From Klebsiella quasipneumoniae subsp. quasipneumoniae (GTDB taxonomy: Bacteria > Pseudomonadota > Gammaproteobacteria > Enterobacterales > Enterobacteriaceae): a stretch of 64,000 nucleotides of DNA. Location of the stretch: the NCBI RefSeq assembly GCF_020525925.1, contig NZ_CP084877.1, positions 62,001 through 126,000 of the forward strand, given 5' to 3'. The notes below the pieces were generated by a model that was given only the letters and a program-made list of their open reading frames with translations, did not search any database and was not told the DNA's origin. A program made the translations under genes and the position numbers. This document shows, piece by piece, positions 10,560-18,688 of this stretch (positions are counted from its first letter, which is position 1; every line of letters begins with the position of its first letter).

Positions 10560-11600
10560 ATCGAACTTTTGCTGAGTTGAAGGATCAGATCACGCATCCT
10601 CCCGACAACACAGACCATTCCGTGGCAAAGCAAAAGTTCAGAATCACCAACTGGTCCACCTACAACAAAGCTCTCATCAACCGTGGCTCCCTCACTTTCT
10701 GGCTGGATGATGAGGCCATTCAGGCCTGGTATGAGTCGGCAACGCCTTCATCACGAGGAAGGCCCCAGCGCTATTCTGATCTCGCCATCACCACCGTTCT
10801 GGTGATTAAACGCGTATTCCGGCTGACCCTGCGGGCTGCGCAGGGTTTTATTGATTCCATTTTTGCCCTGATGAACGTTCCGTTGCGCTGCCCGGATTAC
10901 ACCAGTGTCAGTAAGCGGGCAAAGTCGGTTAATGTCAGTTTCAAAACGTCCACCCGGGGTGAAATCGCACACCTGGTGATTGATTCCACCGGGCTGAAGG
11001 TCTTTGGTGAAGGCGAATGGAAAGTCAGAAAGCACGGCAAAGAGCGCCGTCGTATCTGGCGAAAGTTGCATCTTGCTGTTGACAGCAACACACATGAAGT
11101 TGTCTGTGCAGACCTGTCGCTGAATAACGTCACGGACTCAGAAGCCTTCCCGGGCCTTATCCGGCAGACTCACAGAAAAATCAGGGCAGCCGCGGCAGAC
11201 GGGGCTTACGATACCCGGCTCTGTCACGATGAACTGCGCCGCAAAAAAATCAGCGCGCTTATTCCTCCCCGAAAAGGAGCAGGTTACTGGCCCGGTGAGT
11301 ACGCAGACCGCAACCGTGCCGTTGCTAATCAGCGGCTGAGCGGAAGCAATGCACGGTGGAAATGGACAACGGAATATAACCGTCGCTCGATAGCGGAAAC
11401 GGCAATGTACAGAATGAAGCAGTTGTTGGGAGATTCACTGACGCTGCGTGACTACGATGGTCAGGTAGCGGAAGCTATGGCCATGGTGCGTGCGTTGAAC
11501 AGGATGACAAAGGCTGGGATGCCAGAAAGCGTGCGTATTGCCTGAAAATCCAGCCAGCTACAGGGTCGTTCGCACGAAATCTTATTTATTCAACAAAGCC
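10545..11600 (+). mobile_element. IS903-type insertion sequence, second copy, no target duplication
   Basis: It runs 1056 bp from GGCTTTGTTGAATAAATC (10545-10562) to its complement ending at 11600. The right repeat has one mismatch at its inner base. The flanks differ (GCGAAAAAT on the left, CTAAATGAC on the right), so the 9-bp duplication is absent. The left side cuts the ATPase gene and the right side abuts an HNH-type gene. The junctions therefore arose by IS-adjacent deletion or recombination with another IS903 copy. Confidence 0.93.
10622..11545 (+). CDS. IS903-type transposase (IS5 family), second copy
   Basis: Intact 307-aa transposase from GTG 10622 (VAKQKFRITNW). An in-frame TTG at 10577 would add 15 residues. 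It differs from the first copy by scattered substitutions (for example KLHLAVDSNTHEVVCADL here against SKTHEIICADL there), so the two IS copies are not a recent duplication. The DDE-region motifs VIDSTGLKV, ADGAYDT and YNRRSIAETAMYR are all present. Confidence 0.95.
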   Translation: MAKQKFRITNWSTYNKALINRGSLTFWLDDEAIQAWYESATPSSRGRPQRYSDLAITTVLVIKRVFRLTLRAAQGFIDSIFALMNVPLRCPDYTSVSKRAKSVNVSFKTSTRGEIAHLVIDSTGLKVFGEGEWKVRKHGKERRRIWRKLHLAVDSNTHEVVCADLSLNNVTDSEAFPGLIRQTHRKIRAAAADGAYDTRLCHDELRRKKISALIPPRKGAGYWPGEYADRNRAVANQRLSGSNARWKWTTEYNRRSIAETAMYRMKQLLGDSLTLRDYDGQVAEAMAMVRALNRMTKAGMPESVRIA

Positions 11601-11604
11601 CTAA

Positions 11605-11785
11605 ATGACCAACAGAAAAGCAATTCCTGACAAAGTTCAGGCTAAGATAATGGACAAAAGCGCGGCGCGGTGCGCTATCTGTTACAGCACGCGGATGAAT
11701 ACCGATGTGGTGTATCCCGTTCCTGGCTTCCAGAGTGCACACATTGACCAAAACGCCGCCAACTGCGCGGAGAATAATCTATACC
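11605..11785 (+). pseudogene. HNH-type endonuclease fragment
   Basis: About 60 residues of native sequence remain between the IS903 right end and the second Tn3-type terminal repeat. The reading frame then runs into the repeat and stops at 11847. It shows a CxxC zinc motif (RCAIC) followed by AHID, then NAANCAENNL, the pattern of HNH endonucleases that begin with a metal knuckle and place the His of HNH near AHI. The ATG at 11605 is only four bases from the IS end, so the native start and promoter may have been altered. It may be the remnant of a defence or mobile-element nuclease. Confidence 0.5.
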
Positions 11786-11823
11786 GGGGTTCGAGGTTCA
11801 ATCGTGTAAAAAACCACGTTAAG
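11786..11823 (+). repeat. 38-bp terminal inverted repeat of the second Tn3-type transposon
   Basis: It begins GGGGTTCGAGGTTCAATCGT and ends AACCACGTTAAG. It has the Tn3-family tip and inner end but differs from the repeat of the first element in the middle. It overlaps the tnpA stop by five bases. Confidence 0.88.
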
Positions 11824-14800
11824 GCAATAATTCATTGTTTGAATTGAAATTTAATGGCCTCAACTCTCCCTTCAGAATATTTTCCGGCAGCGTGAACGTA
11901 TAATGTCCCAGCATGTTGATATGACCGTACATCAGTGGCGACAGGCGTGAGATATGCTCGTCTTCCGGGATCTCACCAGCGCTGCGCAAATGTGATAGCG
12001 CTTCCTGCATATAAAGCGTGTTCCACAATACAACTGCGTTAGTGACAAGCCCCAGCGCACCCAGTTGATCCTCCTGCCCCTCACGGTAACGTTTTCTAAT
12101 CTCACCACGTTGGCCGTAACAGATCGCCCTTGCCACGGCGTGACGGCCTTCTCCCCGGTTAAGCTGAGTCAGTATCCTGCGACGATATTCTTCATCATCA
12201 ATGTAGTTGAGGAGGTACAGCGTCTTGTTGACCCGTCCCACCTCCATAATCGCCTGCGCCAGCCCTGACGGACGGGAACTTTTTAAAAGCGAGCCCACAA
12301 GTTCTGAGGCGTGGACTGTACCCAGCTTCAGAGAACCGGAAACCCTCATCATTTCATCCCATTGGGTTTCTATCTTTGACAGTTCAACGCATCCCCGCGC
12401 CAGCTCATCCAGTACCCCGTAGTTCGCATTTTTATCTGCACGCCAAAATACCGCCTCACCGGCATCTGCCAGGCGGGGCGAAAACTGGTAGCCCAGCAGC
12501 CAGAACAGGCCAAAGATAATGTCGCTGGACCCTCCAGTGTCCGTCATAATCTCCACCGGATTCAGCCCCGTCTGCTGCTCCAGAAGCCCTTCCAGCACAA
12601 AGATAGAGTCACGCAACGTACCGGGGATAACGATGCCGTGAAAGCCGGAATACTGGTCAGAAACAAAATTGTACCAGGTGATCCCACGCCCTGAGCCAAA
12701 GTATTTTCTGTTAGGGCCAGAGTTCAGCGTTTTTACAGGAGTGACAAAGCGCATCCCATCTGCAGAAGCCACTTCTCCGCCGCCCCAGCGCTCAGACAGT
12801 TCCAGCGTGGACTGAAAATCGACCAACCGGGCATTAGCGCTGACCAGCGTTTCAGCCCGAATGTAGTTTTGTTTTACCCAGCTCAGACGGTGGCGGGTCA
12901 GTGCCGGAATACTGTGTTTGATCAGCGGTTCATGTCCGATATTGCAGGCTTCAGCGAGCAGTACGGCACACAGGCTGATGTTAAGATCCTGAGCACGGGC
13001 TTCAGACTCACTCACATGAGTGAATTCGCGGGTAAAACCAGTCCGGGCGTCAATTTCAAGCAGCAGCTCTGTCAGATCAACAGGGGGGACCAGCTGCCTG
13101 ACGCGGCTGTTCAGAAGAATCAGCGGCTGCGGTTCTTCCAGTTTTTCCAGACTGCTGATGGTCAGGGACGGATATTTACCCTGATGACAGATGCTCACGG
13201 CAGCATTCAGCTCAAAGCGTGAGGCCACCGTTTTCCAGGTTTCGTCCAGTTCGGTTGCCAGCTGTTTAACGGCATTTCCACCATCGGTGGGGTGTCCAAG
13301 CGCCCGGCATACGGCGATCCGCTGAGCCTGCCATTCTTTCCCCTGAAGAAACTTCTGACGCGGATCGCCCCAGCGATCGCTGTTCTCCAGCCAGATATCG
13401 CGGCGACGCAGCGAATCCTGAAGGCGTTCCAGCAGGCACAATGAGTATCCTGCACGCTGTATCCGGCCTTCGGAGTCGTACACCAGACGTTTCCAGGGAC
13501 CTGTAATGATCTGCTCAGGCGCATTCTCCAGGAGGCGTTTTTTCGAACCACTCAGTTCGGCCAGGTAATGTATGGCCGATAGCGTATTTTCGCCGGCAGG
13601 GGCAGACTGAAAATGTAAATCACGCAGCATCGCTGGCAGAAAGCGCTTAACCCGTCCATATTGCTCGACCATTTCATCCTGGAAATTTGTGTCCTGCGGG
13701 CGGGCAAGCTCATTGACTTTACCTACGGATTCCGCCAGCCGGTTCTTTGGTACGTGGCTGAAAATAGTCTGACGCAGCGCTGCGTCATCCATTTTATCAT
13801 CCAGTAAAAGCGTACATGCATGTGCCAGAAGTAGCGCCGCGCGATCAAGATCTTTGAGCGTTCTGAGCCGTTTTTTCTGCCCGGTTTGCTTCGCTGAACG
13901 CGTGATATTGAGGATCAGCAGATCCAGAACATCGACAGCCTCATCGAGTGCCAAAATTTCCTGTGCTTTAACAAACGCGGTCAGGATGGCCAGCCGCCGT
14001 TCCTCCGGCATTCTGGCGATATATTTTACCGAAGCCATGCCAGCATAACGAGCCAGGTTGCGGAGTTGAATTGCAGGCAGCCCGGCAAAATTCAGCCGGG
14101 AAAACTCCAGGCTGCGCAGGCGTGTGTAGCGCTGAAGTGCGTCAGTAAAGGCCGGACCACTGACGTTGACGGGCCCTTTTCGTATCTGCTCCATCACGGA
14201 AACCCGCTGTCCTTCCGGTATGACAAGCAGACCGGCCAGTTGCTCAGTCTGCCAGCTGTCAGGTAATGCAGCCAGTCTGCGCCACAAACGCCTGCTTGCC
14301 CGCTCACGAATTTCGCCAATGAGCCTCGTCAGCGCTGAGGCTGCGGGCAACAATACTTTATTCTGGAGCAACCATGCCGTGGCAAAATCGAACATCAGAC
14401 CGGGGCGCTCGTTACTGAGCCATGTGCGGATATAAAGCAGACGTTTCAGTCTGAACGACCAGGGGAAATCGCCAAAATCATGGTAGTCAGAGTGTTGCCT
14501 GATCAGCCTTTGATGCTCCCAACGGGTATTCTCTCTCTGGGCGTATCGGGCCATGATCTCAGGGCGATGAATGTTCAGCTGTAATGCAACGTAATTTCGG
14601 ACGCCGGGAGGTATTTGCAAGGGATCGGTCTGGAAGGTTCCCAGAAAACGGGCCGTGGTTAGCTGAAGGGCAATCCCAAATCGGTTATGTTTCCCCCGGC
14701 GCTGATTAATAAAAACAAGATCGCGTTCATCAAGATGAAAATACCGGGCCAGCTGAACCTCGTTAGGCTCGGCGGCATACCGTCCGTAGTTTTCGGTCTG

Positions 14801-14827
14801 TTCACTGGTCAGAAAACCGTCACTCAT
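11819..14827 (-). CDS. tnpA: Tn3-family transposase, intact
   Basis: A 1002-aa transposase, the full length for the Tn3 subgroup (Tn3 TnpA is about 1004 aa). The N-terminus (MSDGFLTSEQTENYGRYAAEPNEVQLARYF) is the DNA-binding part. The catalytic region carries ASADGMRFVTPV, IMTDTGGSSDIIFGLFWLL and NRGEGRHAVARAI. It is roughly 85% identical by eye to the broken tnpA at 5042-8038 and has the Arg codon that is a stop there. It is divergent from tnpR across res. It may act in trans on the ends of the first element, but the two terminal repeats differ, so this is uncertain. Confidence 0.97.
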   Translation of the reverse strand: MSDGFLTSEQTENYGRYAAEPNEVQLARYFHLDERDLVFINQRRGKHNRFGIALQLTTARFLGTFQTDPLQIPPGVRNYVALQLNIHRPEIMARYAQRENTRWEHQRLIRQHSDYHDFGDFPWSFRLKRLLYIRTWLSNERPGLMFDFATAWLLQNKVLLPAASALTRLIGEIRERASRRLWRRLAALPDSWQTEQLAGLLVIPEGQRVSVMEQIRKGPVNVSGPAFTDALQRYTRLRSLEFSRLNFAGLPAIQLRNLARYAGMASVKYIARMPEERRLAILTAFVKAQEILALDEAVDVLDLLILNITRSAKQTGQKKRLRTLKDLDRAALLLAHACTLLLDDKMDDAALRQTIFSHVPKNRLAESVGKVNELARPQDTNFQDEMVEQYGRVKRFLPAMLRDLHFQSAPAGENTLSAIHYLAELSGSKKRLLENAPEQIITGPWKRLVYDSEGRIQRAGYSLCLLERLQDSLRRRDIWLENSDRWGDPRQKFLQGKEWQAQRIAVCRALGHPTDGGNAVKQLATELDETWKTVASRFELNAAVSICHQGKYPSLTISSLEKLEEPQPLILLNSRVRQLVPPVDLTELLLEIDARTGFTREFTHVSESEARAQDLNISLCAVLLAEACNIGHEPLIKHSIPALTRHRLSWVKQNYIRAETLVSANARLVDFQSTLELSERWGGGEVASADGMRFVTPVKTLNSGPNRKYFGSGRGITWYNFVSDQYSGFHGIVIPGTLRDSIFVLEGLLEQQTGLNPVEIMTDTGGSSDIIFGLFWLLGYQFSPRLADAGEAVFWRADKNANYGVLDELARGCVELSKIETQWDEMMRVSGSLKLGTVHASELVGSLLKSSRPSGLAQAIMEVGRVNKTLYLLNYIDDEEYRRRILTQLNRGEGRHAVARAICYGQRGEIRKRYREGQEDQLGALGLVTNAVVLWNTLYMQEALSHLRSAGEIPEDEHISRLSPLMYGHINMLGHYTFTLPENILKGELRPLNFNSNNELLP

Positions 14828-14872
14828 CCCGCATCCTTTCGTAAGGGTATCGCTCTGCTCAAATTTTGATAG

Positions 14873-14983
14873 TCTCAGATATTATAAGTTTTGAGACCTT
14901 TTAAAGTGCGTGCTTACATGAGTATCAAAAATCGTGTTTTATGCTTTATGATACTACGCAGTATCAGTATCGATTTGTGAGAC
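14873..14983. promoter_or_regulatory. res: res site of the second Tn3-type transposon
   Basis: It lies between divergent tnpA and tnpR. Site I is 14873-14898 with arms GTCTCA and TGAGAC. Further arms GTATCA and TGATAC follow, and a GTATC to GAGAC pair lies just before tnpR. The subsite sequences differ from those of the first element, so the two resolvases probably have distinct specificity. Confidence 0.72.
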
Positions 14984-14987
14984 CAAT

Positions 14988-15545
14988 ATGGCATTACTGG
15001 GATATGCAAGGGTATCAACGAGCCATCAGAAACTGACGGCGCAGATCATGGAGCTGAAATCTTCAGGCGTCAGAGATGACCGGATTTTTACTGACATGAT
15101 GTCGGGCGCCACGGACGAACGTGAAGGGTTACAACGGCTGCTTGCCCGTGCCGAAAAAGATGACATTATCATGTGTACCAAAATGGACCGGCTTGGCCGC
15201 AACACAGCGGATATGATCCACATTGTTGATGCCTGCTATAAAAAGGGAATAGCCATCCGGTTTCTGGAGAATGGACTGAGTACTGAAGGCACGATGGGTA
15301 AAATGGTCATTCAGATCCTTGCTGCCGTTGCTGAAGCTGAGCGGGAGCGGATCCTGGAGCGCACAAACGAAGGCCGGGTCATCGCCATGGCGGCAGGCGT
15401 CAGGTTTGGACGGAAACCTCATCACAAATCGGCCGCCGCACTGGAGCTTATCCGGCACGAAACGCCCATTAAACTGGTGATGGAGAAAACCGGCATATCC
15501 AGGGCCACCTATTTCAGGTTAAAAAAACTGGGCCCAGGCAGTTAA
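14988..15545 (+). CDS. tnpR: Tn3-type resolvase, second copy
   Basis: Serine recombinase of 185 aa. It has [16 protein letters not shown] (catalytic Ser in ARVSTS), [28 protein letters not shown] and a C-terminal helix-turn-helix (LVMEKTGISRATYFRLKK). It is clearly divergent from the first TnpR, in line with the different res subsites. The ATG at 14988 follows GAGACCAAT, a weak ribosome-binding site, but matches the family start. Confidence 0.95.
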   Translation: MALLGYARVSTSHQKLTAQIMELKSSGVRDDRIFTDMMSGATDEREGLQRLLARAEKDDIIMCTKMDRLGRNTADMIHIVDACYKKGIAIRFLENGLSTEGTMGKMVIQILAAVAEAERERILERTNEGRVIAMAAGVRFGRKPHHKSAAALELIRHETPIKLVMEKTGISRATYFRLKKLGPGS

Positions 15546-15676
15546 CCCGACGCAGGCAGCGATTTTTTCCTGTGCCGGAAAGGGTTTCGCGGTTGATGCT
15601 GATGATCCCCTGCTTAAAAACAGAGTTAACATTGCCCACAATATTGCTGGTTTTGATGAGCCGTTAAAGGAGTTTT

Positions 15677-16009
15677 ATGAATGGATGGATGTATCTGGTG
15701 ATTGCCGGCATAGCCGAAGTCTTTTATGCCGCGTCAATGCTCCGGACTGAGGGATTTACCCGGATCTACCCCAGTATTTTTTGCCTGACATTTATCGGTG
15801 TGAGCATGTACTTTTTGTCCCTGGCAACACGGACTATTCCTGTAGGAACCGCTTATGCGGTCTGGGTCGGGATTGGTGCTTTAGGGACAGCAGCGTACGG
15901 AATAATTTACTTAAATGAAGATAAGGGCCTGTTACGCATTGCCTGTTTCGGACTGATTCTGGCGGGTATCATTGGCCTGAAAATTCTGGCAGGACACAAG
16001 CAGCTGTAG
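15677..16009 (+). CDS. Small multidrug resistance family exporter, Gdx/SugE-like
   Basis: Four-helix inner-membrane exporter of 110 aa. The first helix carries the membrane Glu that SMR proteins need for proton exchange (GIAEVFYA). GTAYAVWVGIGALGTA matches the SugE/Gdx signature (GTAYAVWTGIGAVG) better than that of EmrE or QacE. Known Gdx proteins export guanidinium, so guanidinium or a related cation is the likely substrate. It has a good ribosome-binding site (AAAGGAG) before ATG 15677. No second SMR partner gene is adjacent, so it would act as a homodimer. No guanidine riboswitch was recognised upstream. Confidence 0.88.
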   Translation: MNGWMYLVIAGIAEVFYAASMLRTEGFTRIYPSIFCLTFIGVSMYFLSLATRTIPVGTAYAVWVGIGALGTAAYGIIYLNEDKGLLRIACFGLILAGIIGLKILAGHKQL

Positions 16010-16320
16010 GTTCTCATCCATAAACAGAACTCCGGGGGCATTCTGATTTTAGACATCAGCATGCCTCTCCCTTTCCCCTTTTTGAAATGGGACATTACCC
16101 GCTACATTAATAACAGGCGAGAGAACCGACATAACCGGGGGCGGCCAGGAAAAGTTGCCATGATTGACAAAAAGACTGCTTTTTGTTTGTACCTGCATGA
16201 TTAACGGTGCGAATTTTTTCGGCAAACTATAAATGCGGGCACCAGTGTGATGATAAGCACCTGAATAAATGCCGACGGTAATGAAGGTGGCCCTGTTGAT
16301 TAATAAGTTTGCAGGGAAAT
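16010..16320. other. Gap between SMR gene and nhaA
   Basis: About 310 bases between the convergent SMR and nhaA genes. No gene or clear repeat is seen apart from the nhaA terminator that follows. Confidence 0.4.
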
Positions 16321-16347
16321 AAAAATCCCCGTCATCACGGGGATTTT
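16321..16347 (-). terminator. Intrinsic terminator of nhaA
   Basis: Stem AATCCCCG/CGGGGATT with a 6-base loop. On the minus strand it is followed by TTTATTT. It lies 16 bases past the nhaA stop codon. Confidence 0.88.
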
Positions 16348-16362
16348 CCGGACCCGAATGCG

Positions 16363-17544
16363 TTACCGGGAAGGATGCGAAGGAGAAAAGCGCAGTATCA
16401 GCATACCCGCCAGTGCTGCCAGTACAGAGCCGGCAAGTACCCCCACCTTGACCTCGTCCACCAACAGGGGGCTTTCTGCAAACGCCAGGTTGCCGATAAA
16501 CAGGCTCATGGTAAACCCTATTCCGCACAGGACCGATACGCCGTAAACCTGCAGCCAGGTACTTTTTTCAGGCCGTTTTGCCAGGCCCAGGCTGACGGCC
16601 AGCAGCGACAGGCCGAAAATGCCCGCCTGCTTGCCAACAAACAGGCCCAGCGCAACGCCGACCGGTACCGGCGACATCAGGTCATCAGCCGTCATACCGG
16701 AGAGCGCGACCCCCGCATTTGCGAAGCCAAACAGCGGCAGTATCAGAAACGTCACCCACGGATTGATGCCGTGCTCCAGCCGGGCAAGAGGGGATTGTTT
16801 ATCCGGATCGGTTACCCGCAGCGGGATAAAGAGCGCCAGCAGGATACCCGCGATGGTGGCGTGCACCCCGGACTGAAGCATGAAAAACCACAGCACGCCC
16901 CCCGCCAGCAGATAGGGAAACAGCCGGGTAATCCCGGCACGGTTCATGATAAACAGCAGAGCAACCGTGACCGCCGCACCGGCCAGCATCAGAAACGAAA
17001 TATTACTGGTATAGAAGAGCGCAATAATAGCCACTGCGCCCATGTCGTCCAGAATAGCCAGCGCCGACAGGAAAATTTTCAGCGAGGCAGGTACGCGACT
17101 GCCCAGCAGTGCCAGTACCCCGAGCGCAAAGGCAATGTCCGTGGCGGCAGGAATTGCCCAGCCAGCGAGGGTTTCATCGCTGCCCGCATTAAACCATACG
17201 TAAATGGCCGCAGGCACGGCCATCCCGCCCAGCGCGGCAAATCCCGGCAGCGCGCGCTGGCCCCAGGTGGCAAGCTGACCGGTGAGAAGCTCGCGCTTGA
17301 TTTCCAGGCCGACCATCATGAAGAACACGGCCATCAGGGCGTCGTTTATCCAGTGCTCAACGGAGAGGCCGGCGGCGTTGTATTTCAGGAATACCTCATA
17401 TCCCTCCCTGAGCGGAGAGTTAGCCACGATGATAGCGGCTGCTGAGGCGATGATGAGCACGATGCCGCCGGCTGCGGGCGAGCTGAAAAATGCAGATGGC
17501 ACTTCTGACATCCTCTTTTTATTTCTGTCTGGGATTTCTGACAC
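16363..17544 (-). CDS. nhaA: Na+/H+ antiporter NhaA
   Basis: Inner-membrane sodium/proton antiporter of 393 aa (E. coli NhaA is 388). The twin-aspartate ion site is visible in [13 protein letters not shown] (near residues 166-167), with the partner Asp in [12 protein letters not shown] (near 135). [14 protein letters not shown] is the helix 2 signature. Translation most likely starts at GTG 17544, which has GGGAGGG just upstream. An internal ATG 33 bases later (frame MSEVPS) is a weaker option. It lies downstream of crcB on the same strand with a 241-bp gap and has its own terminator. NhaA-type antiporters are among the genes known to occur near fluoride riboswitches in other bacteria, which suits this context. 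Confidence 0.96.
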   Translation of the reverse strand: MSEIPDRNKKRMSEVPSAFFSSPAAGGIVLIIASAAAIIVANSPLREGYEVFLKYNAAGLSVEHWINDALMAVFFMMVGLEIKRELLTGQLATWGQRALPGFAALGGMAVPAAIYVWFNAGSDETLAGWAIPAATDIAFALGVLALLGSRVPASLKIFLSALAILDDMGAVAIIALFYTSNISFLMLAGAAVTVALLFIMNRAGITRLFPYLLAGGVLWFFMLQSGVHATIAGILLALFIPLRVTDPDKQSPLARLEHGINPWVTFLILPLFGFANAGVALSGMTADDLMSPVPVGVALGLFVGKQAGIFGLSLLAVSLGLAKRPEKSTWLQVYGVSVLCGIGFTMSLFIGNLAFAESPLLVDEVKVGVLAGSVLAALAGMLILRFSPSHPSR

Positions 17545-17785
17545 ACTCCCTCCCTTTATTCAAAAAAAACAGGCCTTCCCCTGATATACAACCGCTGGTT
17601 ATCAGAGGATAAGCCGGCTGAGCTACGCTGAAGATATAAAAAATACGATAATTAATTGCTGATAAATTAACGAATTAGCGTGACGTTAATTTTATCATAA
17701 CGTCCGGCCCGCTTCAGGCGGAAGAGGTAAAGCCCTGTAAAGCTGCCGCAGGCAGGGGCATTTTTATCCGTCATCAGCCACACGC

Positions 17786-18160
17786 TCACAGCAGCCATGT
17801 GACGACAAAAAAACCCAGGGCAGTCATCAGAATGGAGCCGGTTACGTGTACCAGCAGTGAAGTAAACGCCCAGAAATAATTACCGGACTGCAGCTGTGAG
17901 AATATTTCCAGGGAAAACGTGGAAAACGTGGTCAGCCCACCGCACAGCCCGGTGATAACAAGTAATCGCCAGGCCGGATCCAGGTCAGGATGGCGCATGA
18001 ACCAGGCCAGCGACGCACCAATGATAAATCCGCCCGCAAGGTTCACTACCAGCGTGCCCGGTGGCAGGTCAGGAAACAGGCTGTTCAGGCGTGCGCCAAG
18101 CAGCCAGCGGATCAGGCAGCCAGCGGATCCACCAATGATAATGGCCAGATAAGATTTCAC
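17786..18160 (-). CDS. crcB: Fluoride exporter CrcB (Fluc)
   Basis: Fluoride channel of 124 aa with four membrane segments, active as a dual-topology dimer in the inner membrane. Family landmarks are IIIGGSAGCLIRW, GTLVVNLAGGFIIG and GLCGGLTTFSTFSLE (the TTFSTF Phe/Thr track). The start is GTG 18160, with AGAGG nine bases upstream. A fluoride riboswitch aptamer (18244-18304) and its expression platform occupy the leader, so expression is expected to rise with cytoplasmic fluoride. nhaA follows on the same strand. Confidence 0.97.
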   Translation of the reverse strand: MKSYLAIIIGGSAGCLIRWLLGARLNSLFPDLPPGTLVVNLAGGFIIGASLAWFMRHPDLDPAWRLLVITGLCGGLTTFSTFSLEIFSQLQSGNYFWAFTSLLVHVTGSILMTALGFFVVTWLL

Positions 18161-18168
18161 GGGGTTTA

Positions 18169-18240
18169 CCTCTGTGTCAGAGGGAGTATGCAGGCTGATG
18201 ATACGGGGCGGCCTGACATACTCCCGGTTAAAGGGGAGTA
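18169..18240 (-). promoter_or_regulatory. Expression platform of the crcB riboswitch
   Basis: Three segments can pair in two mutually exclusive ways. Minus-strand TACTCCCC (18233-18240) or CATACTCCC (18182-18190) can each pair with GGGAGTATG (18217-18225). Next to the second segment, CCTCT/AGAGG (18179-18183 with 18169-18173) can form a small hairpin over the AGAGG ribosome-binding site of crcB. This suggests control of translation initiation. No U-run typical of a terminator is present. Confidence 0.6.
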
Positions 18241-18243
18241 ATA

Positions 18244-18304
18244 TCAGGCGTCATCAGCTTCTCAGGGGAAGCGGTTGGGTAAGGTGGAACGCCATCACCT
18301 CGCC
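18244..18304 (-). ncRNA. Fluoride riboswitch (crcB motif) aptamer
   Basis: Read on the minus strand, the element contains GGTGATGGCGTTCCACC, then AACCGCT, then AGCTGATGACGCCT. It follows the known crcB motif almost base for base: outer stem GGCG/CGCC, internal stem GGT/ACC around GATGGCGTTCC, third stem AGC/GCT, and the ACGCC strand that closes the pseudoknotted core. The Pseudomonas syringae fluoride riboswitch, recalled from memory, has the same order GGAGATGGCATTCCTCC, AACCGCT, AGCTGATGATGCCT. It precedes crcB. Confidence 0.93.
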
Positions 18305-18399
18305 GCAATTCTGGCCCGGTCACGGGCGTTAATCAAGCGGCTATCCACTGTTTTTGTGCGACTCCCCCTGCGGCGGGCATGAGGAGCCCGTTTTCAGGC

Positions 18400-18428
18400 T
18401 TGACCTGAAGAGCATTAAAAATTATCGT
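18400..18428 (+). promoter_or_regulatory. Predicted promoter of the MFS gene
   Basis: TTGACC (18400-18405), 17-bp spacer, TATCGT (18423-18428). It would give a 5' leader of about 250 nt before the MFS start codon at 18689. Confidence 0.45.
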
Positions 18429-18466
18429 TTCGGCAGCATTTTATATCTGACTGTGAGTCATGCACA

Positions 18467-18688
18467 TTACGCCACCCTGAGTTTCTCTTCGCCCGTCCTT
18501 TATCAGAGAGCCTGCCGCGACAGCCAGTCCGCGCCGGGTACCGTTCTCTCATATCCGTTACGGGACTGCCACCTTTCACGGTGAACCCGCGTGTACCTGC
18601 TTCAGGGACGCAGGCGCCGTGTCCGCAGCAGCCGGTACGGACACGTCGTGATTAATCGGCGGGCTGCAGCCCGCCTTCAGGGATATTC
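18467..18688 (+). promoter_or_regulatory. Structured 5' leader of the MFS gene, unassigned
   Basis: A 220-nt stretch without a gene but rich in inverted repeats. A perfect 8-bp hairpin lies at 18618-18625/18638-18645 (CGTGTCCG/CGGACACG). An 18-bp palindrome (GGCGGGCTGCAGCCCGCC) is at 18658-18675, just before the AGGGA ribosome-binding site. It begins with TTACGCCACCCTGAGT (18467-18482), which recurs in the sulP leader. I could not match it to a known riboswitch class. Confidence 0.5.

Larger units (their letters stand above)
11786..15545. mobile_element. Second Tn3-subgroup transposon; right end not located
   Basis: Contains a terminal repeat, intact tnpA (minus), res, and intact tnpR (plus). 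I searched by eye for an inverted copy of the 38-bp repeat beyond tnpR and did not find one, so the true right end is unknown. The SMR gene at 15677 could be a passenger of this element or belong to the neighbouring ion-stress island. Confidence 0.8.

Noticed and set aside
15546..15676. Coding remnant before the SMR gene (frame with DADDPLLKNRVNIAHNIAG)
   Set aside because: An open frame of about 65 codons without a start or known match; could be chance or a regulator tail.
15546..15676. Guanidine riboswitch before the Gdx-like SMR gene
   Set aside because: No paired ACGR hairpin loops (class II) or class I/III landmarks are visible.
16309..17445. A 378-codon plus-strand open frame opposite nhaA
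   Set aside because: Shadow of nhaA. The product is Gln/Arg/His-rich with no recognisable domain.
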